From Trichomonas vaginalis G3 (lineage: Eukaryota > Parabasalia > Trichomonadida > Trichomonadidae): a stretch of DNA of 64,000 bases. Positions 57,185 through 64,000 of this stretch are shown here, one piece after another (position 1 is the first letter of the stretch; every line of letters starts with the position of its first letter). The position numbers and the translations under genes were made by a program. Where the stretch lies: contig NC_067207.1 in NCBI RefSeq assembly GCF_026262505.1, positions 14,662,082 to 14,726,081 of the forward strand, written 5' to 3'. The notes under the pieces are model-generated. The model saw nothing but the letters and a program-made list of their open reading frames with translations, ran no database searches and was not told the origin of the DNA.

Positions 57185-57263
57185 ATGTACGCTGAGTTGT
57201 TGGAGAAGACCGTTGGGAAACTTGTTTGTTAGACGATGAAATATGAAATGGCATACCATTTAA
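57185..57263 (+). pseudogene. HNH endonuclease deletion scar
   Basis: Start of the HNH gene joined to its last codons with the same TATGAAAT|GGCATAC junction as 12576-12655. It sits directly upstream of the intact HNH gene, so this element carries one collapsed and one full copy in tandem. Confidence 0.8.
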
Positions 57264-57309
57264 AATAAAACATTTTTTTAAAAAAAAACATTTTTTTATT
57301 TTATTTGAA

Positions 57310-57894
57310 ATGTACGCTGAGTTTGTTGGAACAGACCGTTGGGAAACTTGTTTGTTAGATGAGAAATATGAAATTCACTGTTGTGAGTCATTTGAAGTCA
57401 GAAAAAAAAAGACAAAAAGAGTTTTAAGCGAATGTGAGCGAAATGACGGATATACTACTATGGATATGAGTGGAAAACACTATTTTAAACATGTTGTCAT
57501 TGCAACTCATTTTATACCGAACCCTAACAATTTACCTTTTGTAGACCATATAAACCATATAAGAAACGACAATAGACTTGAAAACTTACGCTGGGTTACT
57601 TGTTCTGAAAACAATAAGAACAAAGGCAAATTTCGAGATATTGTATTCGAATTTGTCGACGAACTAGAAGATGAAGCAATTGAAATTACAGACTATGGTA
57701 AGCATACGTTTGAGTTTTACTACTATAGCGAAGAACAGGACTCTTTCTACCTTTATACCGGCGTAAGCTATAGGAAATTACAAGTATATTTTACTAAGGC
57801 GGGCTATGCTCATGTAAACGCTAGAGATACAGATGGAAAATGCGTTCGAATACTTCTTAACAAATTCAAGAAGCTATATGGCATACCATTTTAA
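57310..57894 (+). CDS. HNH homing-type endonuclease (194 aa)
   Basis: N-terminal RWETCLLDEKYEIHCCESFE segment resembles the NUMOD4-type module that precedes HNH domains. The HNH core is FVDHINHIRNDNRLENLRWV (H80, N82, H83, N91). The C-terminal half (EFYYYSEEQDSFYLYTGVSY...GKCVRILLNKFKKLYGIPF) is probably a target-recognition region. Such free-standing enzymes cut DNA and promote their own copying (family knowledge). Intact, in contrast to the nonsense copy in element 1. Confidence 0.88.
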   Translation: MYAEFVGTDRWETCLLDEKYEIHCCESFEVRKKKTKRVLSECERNDGYTTMDMSGKHYFKHVVIATHFIPNPNNLPFVDHINHIRNDNRLENLRWVTCSENNKNKGKFRDIVFEFVDELEDEAIEITDYGKHTFEFYYYSEEQDSFYLYTGVSYRKLQVYFTKAGYAHVNARDTDGKCVRILLNKFKKLYGIPF

Positions 57895-57922
57895 AACAGT
57901 ATATTTTTTTATTTTTATAGAA

Positions 57923-58642
57923 ATGCCTCCGCATAGAATGGATAGAAAATCTGCTAGAATAAAAGCAGAGTTGCAAAGATATGGTTGGAGAGTTTCGAAG
58001 AAGTTTAAATATAGGAAGGGAAGACCCATAAAAGTCTATGACAAACTGGCTGGTCTGACCTACGAGATGGACTTGGAAACAGCGCGCGCCAATTATCCAA
58101 ACAGACTAGAGAGGTTAGAAGAAGAACGTCTTATGAACTTGCCTTTCAATGTTAGTGAACCTCAAGTTGAAGGACACGACGGCTTTGCCAGATTCTACTG
58201 GAAACATGACGAACAATTGCATCCTTTGAGAAGGAAAAAAGGTAGTGCAGAGGATGGTCATGCTCCCATGGAAAGAACAAGATATGCATATGAGAAGTAT
58301 CGTGAAGTTAGAAGTCAAATTACATCTGGTCGAACCTTTACAGTAAACTTTGACGAAGGAAAGAACAAAGAAGGCTTCATGGGTGTACTTGCTGCCATAC
58401 AAGACGGAAATAAGAAAGGATACAATCTCAGACTAACCGTAACAGATTTGGACGGTCACATTTACTATGCACATGGCAATGTCACAACAGCTGCAATGCT
58501 TCTTGACGCTTTCAAGACTACAAAGAGAGAACAAATGGTTGACTCCGACTCAGACATTTTGAATGCAATTGAAGGAATTGCAAGTGTCAAGTTCGAATGG
58601 TACCAACCTAACCCTCAAGCAGTCAGACAACATGTTTGTTAG
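57923..58642 (+). pseudogene. Truncated Maverick PolB, N-terminal ~240 codons only
   Basis: Starts MPPHRMDRKSARIKAELQRY and is open, unlike the element 1 copy. It stops after QPNPQAVRQH, where the sequence switches to an HNH-gene fragment (GTTTGTTAGATGAGAAATAT). All polymerase palm motifs are absent. The upstream extension to 57833 is the HNH gene 3' end and is not part of it. Element 2 therefore has no functional polymerase in this region. Confidence 0.85.
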
Positions 58643-58850
58643 ATGAGAAATATGAAGTAAAAACGTTTTTTAAACCATATATTTTTACATATATTAAATG
58701 CTTCAGGTTGAAAGAATACGGTGGAGCCAAAAGTGGCTCGACCTCAAAACAAACATTTTGTGAAGAATATACCAACCGCCGGAATTCCGACGGTTGCTTT
58801 TTATACAAAATTCAACGGGTGAATTTTCATGAATTTCCTTAAGATAGAAA
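58643..58850 (+). pseudogene. Mosaic of short gene scars
   Basis: A row of 50-90 bp pieces in order. First, an HNH N-terminal piece (TGTTAGATGAGAAATATGAA). Second, the leader and first codons of the 282-aa paralogue (58699, MLQVE). Third, a KilA-N-like piece encoding KEYGGAKSGSTSKQ. Fourth, a KilA-N palindrome piece (58774-58795) with its T-run. Fifth, a GAATTTTCATGAATTTCC repeat. Confidence 0.75.
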
Positions 58851-58929
58851 AAAAGTGAGTTAAAATGAGATGTTTACTGAAGGTGTCACCATGTCACTCG
58901 GTCAACTAACATCTTTTTGAAAAAGTGTG
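58850..58929 (+). repeat. 80-bp direct repeat, left copy
   Basis: AAAAGTGAGTTAAAATGAGA...CTTTTTGAAAAAGTGTG, identical to 60677-60756. It flanks the 1.75-kb inserted segment. Confidence 0.9.
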
Positions 58930-59036
58930 GAGTGTGGTAGAATTTACGAAAAAGTGACACTTAACCTTAAATTTCCAAACACTATTTTTTGATTGTATTT
59001 TGTTATTTATATATTTATATATATAAATATATTTAT

Positions 59037-59636
59037 ATATGTATATTTATATATGTATATTTATATATGTATATTTATATATGTATATATTTATATATGT
59101 ATATATTTATATATGTATATATTTATATATGTATATATTTATATATGTATATATTTATATATGTATATATTTATATATGTATATTTATATATGTATATAT
59201 TTATATATGTATATATTTATATATGTATATATTTATATATGTATATATTTATATATGTATATATTTATATATGTATATATTTATATATGTATATATTTAT
59301 ATATGTATATATTTATATATGTATATATTTATATATGTATATATTTATATATGTATATATTTATATATGTATATATTTATATATGTATATATTTATATAT
59401 GTATATATTTATATATGTATATATTTATATATGTATATATTTATATATGTATATATTTATATATGTATATATTTATATATGTATATATTTATATATGTAT
59501 ATATTTATATATGTATATATTTATATATGTATATATTTATATATGTATATATTTATATATGTATATATTTATATATGTATATATTTATATATGTATATAT
59601 TTATATATGTATATATGCATGTATTTATATATGTAT
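59037..59636. repeat. 16-bp microsatellite, about 37 copies
   Basis: Near-perfect tandem ATATATTTATATATGT. All three forward frames are open, producing Tyr/Ile/Met-rich artefact ORFs over 200 codons. Confidence 0.97.
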
Positions 59637-59749
59637 ATTTATTTAAAAAAATTAAAAATAATATAATTAAAATTTATTTATATTTTAAATTTCATACTGA
59701 TCTTCGATTCCAATTTGTGAATTGATATCATTAACAATTGAATTTCGGT

Positions 59750-60375
59750 GCACCCCTATGAGAGCGCTGGCGACCGAAACACAACTAGTAAGATTGTGTA
59801 TTAGAAACTGCTTCATGCTGTGTTGAGTAAGCTTCGATGTCTTTGTAGGATAGCTTTCTGAGAGCGAAACAAGATAGTGTTGAAAAAAAAATTGAAAATC
59901 TGAGAGACTGTGCAAGAGCCAACGACCAAAACACTACCAGTAAGATACAGCAGTAGTAGCTGCTTCATGCTGCATTGAGTATTGTTGAATAATTTGAAGT
60001 AGTGGTTTTTGAAATCAGCACCCCTATGAGAGCGCTGGCGACCGAAACACAACTAGTAAGATTGTGTATTAGAAACTGCTTCATGCTTTGTTGAGTAAGC
60101 TTCGATGTCTTTGTAGGATAGCTTTCTGAGAGCGAAACAAGATAGTGTTGAAAAAAAAATTGAAAATCTGAGAGACTGTGCAAGAGCCAACGACCAAAAC
60201 ACTACCAGTAAGATACAGCAGTAGTAGCTGCTTCATGCTGCATTGAGTATTGTTGAATAATTTGAAGTAGTGGTTTTTGAAATCAGCACCCCTATGAGAG
60301 CGCTGGCGACCGAAAACACAACTAGTAAGATTGTGTATTAGAAACTGCTTCATGCTTTGTTGAGTAAGCTTCGAT
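59750..60375. repeat. 268-bp tandem repeat, about 2.3 copies
   Basis: GCACCCCTATGAGAGCGCTG begins at 59750, 60018 and 60286, exactly 268 bp apart. Each unit itself is two diverged ~134-bp halves (ACTAGTAAGATTGTGTATTA against ACCAGTAAGATACAGCAGTA). Confidence 0.92.
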
Positions 60376-60676
60376 ATCTTTATCAGACCACCTTTAAATT
60401 AACCACTCACATTCTCACTGTGGTCCATCTAAAATTTGTAAACTTTATGACATAAAATTATATTTTATGCAGGATCCCACCTATTACTTAATCTTTTTGG
60501 AATAAATGTTTTATAATATTTATCGATTGATTGTAATTTTTTGTATAAAAAAAAGTTTTTTATTTATATTAAAAATATATTCGGTTAATGATATTATCTT
60601 ATAATTTGTAAATAAATCTAGTAATAAAATAACTTTAATAGTTGGTGTCACTTTTTCGAAAATTCTGGTTTTTTCA

Positions 60677-60756
60677 AAAAAGTGAGTTAAAATGAGATGT
60701 TTACTGAAGGTGTCACCATGTCACTCGGTCAACTAACATCTTTTTGAAAAAGTGTG
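60677..60756 (+). repeat. 80-bp direct repeat, right copy
   Basis: Identical to 58850-58929. The first ~30 bp also recur at 61743-61770, where the preceding GATAGAAAAAAAGTGAG is also present. Confidence 0.9.
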
Positions 60757-60963
60757 ACAACATGACATTTTGACAACAACACAGGAAATAGATTTCATCG
60801 TATATTTTTTGTTAAGACTTCATCGTATATGTTTTGTCAAGACTTCTTCATCGTATATGTTTTGTCGAGATTTTTATCGTTGTGGTCCGACGGTTAAGCC
60901 ACAAACGAATGTCCGACGGTTAAGCCACCCAAAAATATTTTTTATTTTTATTGTAAGAACAGT

Positions 60964-61626
60964 ATGACAGTCGAAGCAAAAACGTTCACGAACAAATCTA
61001 ATGGCGAAACATTCACAAAAGGCACTTACAACGGTATTGAAGTCTTACGTAGAGACAAGGATGGTTATATAAATGCAACAAAGATGTGTCAGCAGTTTAG
61101 GAAAGACTTTAGAAGGTTGTTGGAAAATAAGTCCTGGGAAGAGTATTTTGAGGCATTTTGTGAAGAATATACCAACCCGCGGAATTCCGCGGGTTGCTTT
61201 TTATACACAGTTCATGCAGGAATTCCTGATGAAATCAAACAGGTTAGAGGAACGTATGTAGACCCAAGACTTGTAAACTATATAGCAATGTGGGCTTCTC
61301 CAAAATATTGTATAGCAGTTGGAAAAATTCTGGACTCCATAGACAAGAAAGTTCATGAGAAATTAGATGAAGAAGAACTCGAAGATACAGTAGAGAATGC
61401 AAAACCTTTGTTCGAAGAAGAAGTTAGAAAAATGCATGAAAAACAAATAGAACATGAACGTGAGATATGTTCTGGTTATAGAGACTCGCCATACGAACTA
61501 GACCAATGGGAACAAGAAGATTTAAAGAGAGAATTTAGAGAATATGAACTCGCTAAGATAGCATTAGAAGCTGCAGAAAAGAAGTTAAAAGTTTGGGGTC
61601 GTTTTGTACAAAAATATTGTGAGTAA
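60964..61626 (+). CDS. KilA-N domain protein (220 aa)
   Basis: About 92% identical to 14242-14904: same KilA-N core (YNGIEVLRRDKDGYINATKM; YVDPRLVNYIAMWASPKYCI) and charged helical C-terminus. The ATG follows a shortened leader (ATATTTTTTATTTTTATTGTAAG). Residues 70-76 (TNPRNSAG) are encoded by a perfect 22-bp palindrome followed by T5. The 3' flank ATGAACCATTT after the stop is shared with the element 1 gene. Confidence 0.88.
   Translation: MTVEAKTFTNKSNGETFTKGTYNGIEVLRRDKDGYINATKMCQQFRKDFRRLLENKSWEEYFEAFCEEYTNPRNSAGCFLYTVHAGIPDEIKQVRGTYVDPRLVNYIAMWASPKYCIAVGKILDSIDKKVHEKLDEEELEDTVENAKPLFEEEVRKMHEKQIEHEREICSGYRDSPYELDQWEQEDLKREFREYELAKIALEAAEKKLKVWGRFVQKYCE
61174..61195 (+). terminator. Terminator-like perfect palindrome inside the KilA-N gene
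   Basis: AACCCGCGGAA/TTCCGCGGGTT followed by GCTTTTTAT. It has the form of a GC-rich hairpin plus T-run but lies within the open frame. Similar structures are at 14452-14473, 58774-58795 and 63005-63026. Confidence 0.45.
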
Positions 61627-61763
61627 ATGAACCATTTTTTTCGGCAAAAATATATTTTAGGTGAAGTGGTGACATCTAACCTGTTTTCTAACCTCTTTTC
61701 TCACCCTCTTGAATTTTCATGAATTTCCTTAAGATAGAAAAAAAGTGAGTTAAAATGAGATGT

Positions 61764-62129
61764 TTACTGAACTGGTTGGATGTCGCCTTCTGAGGTTATG
61801 TAGAATGGTTGACCCGAGAAGTGAAGGAGACCCTTGAGAATTTGTATAATTCGTGGAATTGGACTCTCTCTGTTTGGAAGTAGTATCCAAGGACGTTTGG
61901 CAGAGAACTTTATAATGGCTTCTTTCTTCATCTCCTTTATGTCGTCGAAGGCTGTCCCGTCTGGTATTTGAATTGGAATTCCAGTCGAAATCTCGAGAGT
62001 CAAGGCAGCCCTTCCAGAAATAGTGGTGAACTTGACCTTGGGCTTCATGACCTTGCGCAAGTAGTCTTTAACAAGCTCGTTAATTTAAATTAGGTAAATT
62101 GCCTCGTCGGTAGGTTCGATGTTGTCCAT
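61764..62129 (-). pseudogene. Unidentified Maverick gene with early nonsense codon
   Basis: ATG at 62129 reads MDNIEPTDEAIYLI, then TAA (62085-62087). The same frame continues open for ~107 codons (VKFTTISGRAALTLEISTGI; FSGQPFYITSEGDIQPVQ) to TAA at 61764. The start matches the remnant at 17348-17410 of element 1. Beta-rich; may be the truncated N-terminus of a structural protein such as the missing major capsid protein, but nothing proves this. Confidence 0.55.
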
Positions 62130-62430
62130 TGCTACTGTCAGTAAAAGTACTGCTACTGTCAGAAAAAGTACTGCTACTGTCAGTAAAAGTACTGCTACTG
62201 TCAGAAAAAGTACTGCTACTGTCAGTAGCAGTACTGCTAGGAGCAGTAAAAGTACTGCTACGAGCAGTAAAAAGGAAAATTTGAGAGGGTTTTCGACGAT
62301 AAAGTACTGCTACTGTCAGTAAAAGTACTGCTACTGTCAGAAAAAGTACTGCTACTGTCAGAAAAAGTACTGCTACTGTCAGTAAAAGTACTGCTACTGA
62401 CAGTAGCAGTACTGCTAGGAGCAGAGATTT
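62125..62430. repeat. 21-bp tandem array in a divergent promoter
   Basis: About thirteen copies of ACTGCTACTGTCAGTAAAAG + T in two runs (62130-62270 and 62300-62430). Twice it includes the palindromic CAGTAGCAGTACTGCTA core. The array lies between the divergent ATGs at 62129 (minus) and 62466 (plus), the same location as the unrelated 22-bp array of element 1. Confidence 0.9.
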
Positions 62431-62465
62431 TTATCGTTGTGGTCCGACGGTTAAGCCACAAACGA

Positions 62466-62819
62466 ATGTCCGACGTCCCACCAACCGAGCCCATTCCCAA
62501 ACCAGAGGAACCTAAAGCACCAGCCCCTGCACCTCAGTTCCAGCAAGTCCCTCCACCAAATTACTACCAATTTCCACCTCAAGGTTACTACCAATTTCCA
62601 CTACAAGGCTTCCCGAACTACCCTCCTCCTCAGCCTATGCCTTACTTCCCCAACCCTTGGATGTTTATGCAAAACCCTGCCCCACAATTCCAATTCCAAT
62701 ACAAATCGAAGAGAGACCAAGAGTTCGAAGAAGGTCTGAACCGCTTACGCAAAGAGTATGCTACAGCTCCAATTGAGAGAAAGTTGTTGCTAAATTCAGT
62801 AAAAATAATGTTTAGGTGA
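62466..62819 (+). CDS. Pro/Tyr/Gln-rich Maverick protein (117 aa)
   Basis: Start at MSDVPPTEPIPKPEEPKAPA. The middle carries NYYQFPPQGYYQFPLQGFPN-type repeats and PMPYFPNPWMF, and a charged helix (KRDQEFEEGLNRLRKEYATA) follows. The last codons (NSVKIMFR) run into the hairpin repeat, so the C-terminus may be truncated. The remnant at 17671 in element 1 shares the first ~20 codons. Disordered, possibly virion-associated; no family recognised. Confidence 0.6.
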   Translation: MSDVPPTEPIPKPEEPKAPAPAPQFQQVPPPNYYQFPPQGYYQFPLQGFPNYPPPQPMPYFPNPWMFMQNPAPQFQFQYKSKRDQEFEEGLNRLRKEYATAPIERKLLLNSVKIMFR

Positions 62820-62926
62820 AGAGGTGAGATTTCACCTCTTTTTTCACCTCATGAATTTTCATGAATTTTCACGAATTTTATATATTAATGTTTTCGTTAA
62901 GCCACTTTGTGCCGTCAGTCAGTCAG
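62820..62926. repeat. Hairpin repeat GGTGAAGAGGTGAGATTTCACCTC
   Basis: A variant of the intergenic hairpin unit (AGGTGAAGAGGTGAGATTTC / CACCTC) followed by GAATTTTCATGAATTTTCAC. Also at 63364-63410 and, in a GACATCTAACC form, at 61660 and 63220. Confidence 0.75.
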
Positions 62927-63058
62927 TTTAGGAAAGACTTTAGAAAGTTGTTGGAAAATAAGTCCTGGGAAGAGTATTATAAGGCATTTTGTGAAGAATA
63001 TACCAACCCGCGGAATTCCGCGGGTTGCTTTTTATACACAGTTCATGCAGGAAATTCT
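62927..63058 (+). pseudogene. Internal KilA-N fragment
   Basis: Encodes QFRKDFRKLLENKSWEEYYK, then EEYTNPRNSAGCFLYTVHAG, equal to residues ~38-82 of the KilA-N proteins and including the palindrome at 63005-63026. No start or DNA-binding second half. Confidence 0.8.
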
Positions 63059-63218
63059 TGAGTTTTGGTTGAAAGAATACGGTGGAGCCAAAAGTGGCTC
63101 GACCTCAAAACAAGCATTTTATGAGCTTACTAAGGGTGTTATGAATAAATTCAAAGGTATTTACATACATCCTGACCTCGTTCATTTTGTTGCTAAATTC
63201 AGTAAAAATAATGTTTAG
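63059..63218 (+). pseudogene. Second KilA-N-like fragment in another frame
   Basis: Reads WLKEYGGAKSGSTSKQAFYE, then YIHPDLVHFVAKFSK, the equivalent of YVDPRLINYIAMW. It comes from a more distant KilA-N paralogue, fused to the previous piece at about 63055. The first part also occurs at 58700-58760. Confidence 0.7.
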
Positions 63219-63417
63219 GTGAAGTGGTGACATCTAACCTGTTTTCTAACCTCTTTTCTACCCTCTTTTCTACCCTCTTGAATTTTCATGAATTTTCATG
63301 AATTTCATCGTAAATGTTTTGTCAAGACTTCTTCGTAATGAGTGTAAATGACCCAAAAATAATGTTTAGGTGAAGAGGTGAGATTTCACCTCTTTTTTCA
63401 CCTGTTTTTTCACCTCA

Positions 63418-63487
63418 TGAATTTTCCCGAAATAAAAAATAAAGTTAGTTTTATTTTTTTATTTTTTTTTATTTTGTATGTAAGAAC
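63418..63487 (+). promoter_or_regulatory. Shared leader upstream of the 304-aa homologue
   Basis: TTTTCCCGAAATAAAAAATA, then AAGTTAGTTTTATTTTTTTA and GTATGTAAGAAC, ending at the ATG. Same block as 14167-14241 and 15010-15077. Confidence 0.6.
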
Positions 63488-64000
63488 ATGTTAGCAACAA
63501 TAGGTTCTACAACACTTCAAACAACTACAGCACCAAACTCGTTAGTCATGAATCCAACATCTATGTTAGTAGAGATGAAAAGCTTCATTCCTTCTTCATA
63601 TACTTTCGAAACAAAAATCCAGAAGATAAAGCAAGAACTTTTAACAAGTAATTTAGACTGTAGTGCGAAAGATGAAACAAATGAACAGTATCTTTATGAA
63701 ATGCAGGACATTATTGACCATTTGCCTAAACTACCTGAAATCCAGCAACAAAAACTAACTATTCCTGAATTCGACGAAATTGAAGTGAAACCAACTGACT
63801 CAGTAGAAATAAAGAAGTTCATACGTAAAGTAAATTATGAATTCCTTGGTTTTCATTGCAACCATAAGGTTATGGACAAAGATTGCGACATGGTATATAA
63901 AAACATTTCTGACATATATAAATCTGAGGAGTTTAAGACCTACGACAACTTTGTTTCGTTAGTTGCAAAATGTGTATGGCAGATAAGAGATAAAGATAGA
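63488..64000 (+). CDS. Homologue of the 304-aa Maverick protein (5' 171 codons, cut by window)
   Basis: ATG at 63488 gives MLATIGSTTLQTTTAPNSLV, then matches 15078-15992 at about 90% identity (FIPSSYTFETKIQKIKQELL; VNYEFLGFHCNHKVMDKDCD). It has eight extra residues near the N-terminus. Open to the last base of the window. Confidence 0.85.
   Translation, partial: MLATIGSTTLQTTTAPNSLVMNPTSMLVEMKSFIPSSYTFETKIQKIKQELLTSNLDCSAKDETNEQYLYEMQDIIDHLPKLPEIQQQKLTIPEFDEIEVKPTDSVEIKKFIRKVNYEFLGFHCNHKVMDKDCDMVYKNISDIYKSEEFKTYDNFVSLVAKCVWQIRDKDR

Larger units (their letters stand above)
58938..60668. mobile_element. Nested ~1.73-kb insertion with imperfect terminal inverted repeats
   Basis: The ends read AGAATTTACGAAAAAGTGAC (58940) and, on the opposite strand, AGAATTTTCGAAAAAGTGAC (60666), 21 of 22 matching over the TIR. 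No transposase frame; the interior is a 16-bp microsatellite and a 268-bp satellite. Flanked by 80-bp direct repeats. Looks like a non-autonomous DNA transposon; superfamily not assignable by eye. Confidence 0.55.
50891..64000. mobile_element. Maverick/Polinton element 2 (left part; continues past window)
   Basis: Starts with 26 A followed by GGTAGTGGGGCTTCCAGGCA, identical to the end of element 1. Gene order: 40-aa ORF, Dam-like methylase, 43-aa, 120-aa, 80-aa, 282-aa, tail fibre, integrase, 133-aa, 50-aa, 193-aa, HNH, truncated PolB, a degraded and invaded segment, KilA-N, Pro-rich protein, KilA-N fragments, 304-aa homologue. Proteins up to 57894 are intact and nearly identical to the right arm of element 1. 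Confidence 0.92.

Noticed and set aside
58989..59725. Three overlapping forward ORFs of 217-228 codons rich in Tyr/Ile/Met
   Set aside because: They translate a 16-bp microsatellite whose three frames all lack stops; this is a repeat artefact.
62125..62430. CRISPR-like regular array
   Set aside because: The 21-bp units are directly adjacent with no unique spacers, and the context is a eukaryotic Maverick.

Overview
The window is from a Trichomonas vaginalis-type parabasalid genome (very AT-rich, intronless genes). It carries a tRNA-Asn gene, a degraded Tvmar1-type mariner, and two giant Maverick/Polinton elements. Between them lie kinases and other single-copy host genes, two of which keep TCA-type initiator motifs just upstream of their ATG. 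Species assignment is inferred from this combination; no database was searched.

Layout. 1-3676: host flank with a gene 3' end, a 121-bp tandem repeat, an ankyrin-repeat relic, a mariner relic with its 27-bp terminal inverted repeats and TA duplications, and tRNA-Asn. 3677-27089: Maverick element 1, about 23.4 kb, bounded by poly-A/poly-T tracts and a GC-rich terminal hairpin. It is oddly built: about 6.7 kb at its left end is repeated in inverted orientation at its right end. The right copy is intact, while the left copy is full of single-base indels. The centre (10.4-20.2 kb) holds a broken DNA polymerase B, KilA-N proteins, a packaging ATPase and small unknown genes. 27090-50890: host segment with a SNF1/AMPK-like kinase, a family A DNA polymerase (plus a duplicated 3' piece), a VPS26-like protein, three decayed copies of a beta-helix-like family, a coiled-coil protein, a TKL kinase with a helical-repeat tail, a Cep78-like protein, a polytopic membrane protein, an ARM/HEAT protein, a Gemin2-like protein and a CDK7-like kinase. 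50891-64000: the left part of Maverick element 2, which continues past the window edge and inserted about 25 bp upstream of the CDK start codon.

How the Maverick genes fit together. The retroviral-type integrase should insert the element, the protein-primed type PolB should copy it, and the A32/HerA-type ATPase should package it. Three groups of structural-looking proteins accompany them: a 282-aa family, two Gly-rich amphipathic proteins, and a phage-like tail-fibre/collar protein with HxH motifs. Element 2 also has a Dam-like adenine methyltransferase, which in element 1 has been replaced by tandem repeats. HNH endonuclease genes and their deletion scars, KilA-N genes and several kinds of 21-25 bp and ~84 bp repeats punctuate both elements. 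Neither element shows a full-length major capsid protein or an adenovirus-type protease in the part visible.

The most interesting signals are: (i) tiny conserved genes (43 aa overlapping the methylase; 40 aa in the terminal repeat); (ii) cassette exchange in the tail-fibre gene; (iii) two unrelated ~21-22 bp repeat arrays in the same divergent promoter of the two elements; (iv) a perfect 22-bp palindrome followed by a T-run inside KilA-N coding sequence; (v) a shared ~70-bp leader in front of unrelated genes; and (vi) a strongly structured, possibly RNA-coding stretch near 44.5 kb in the host segment.
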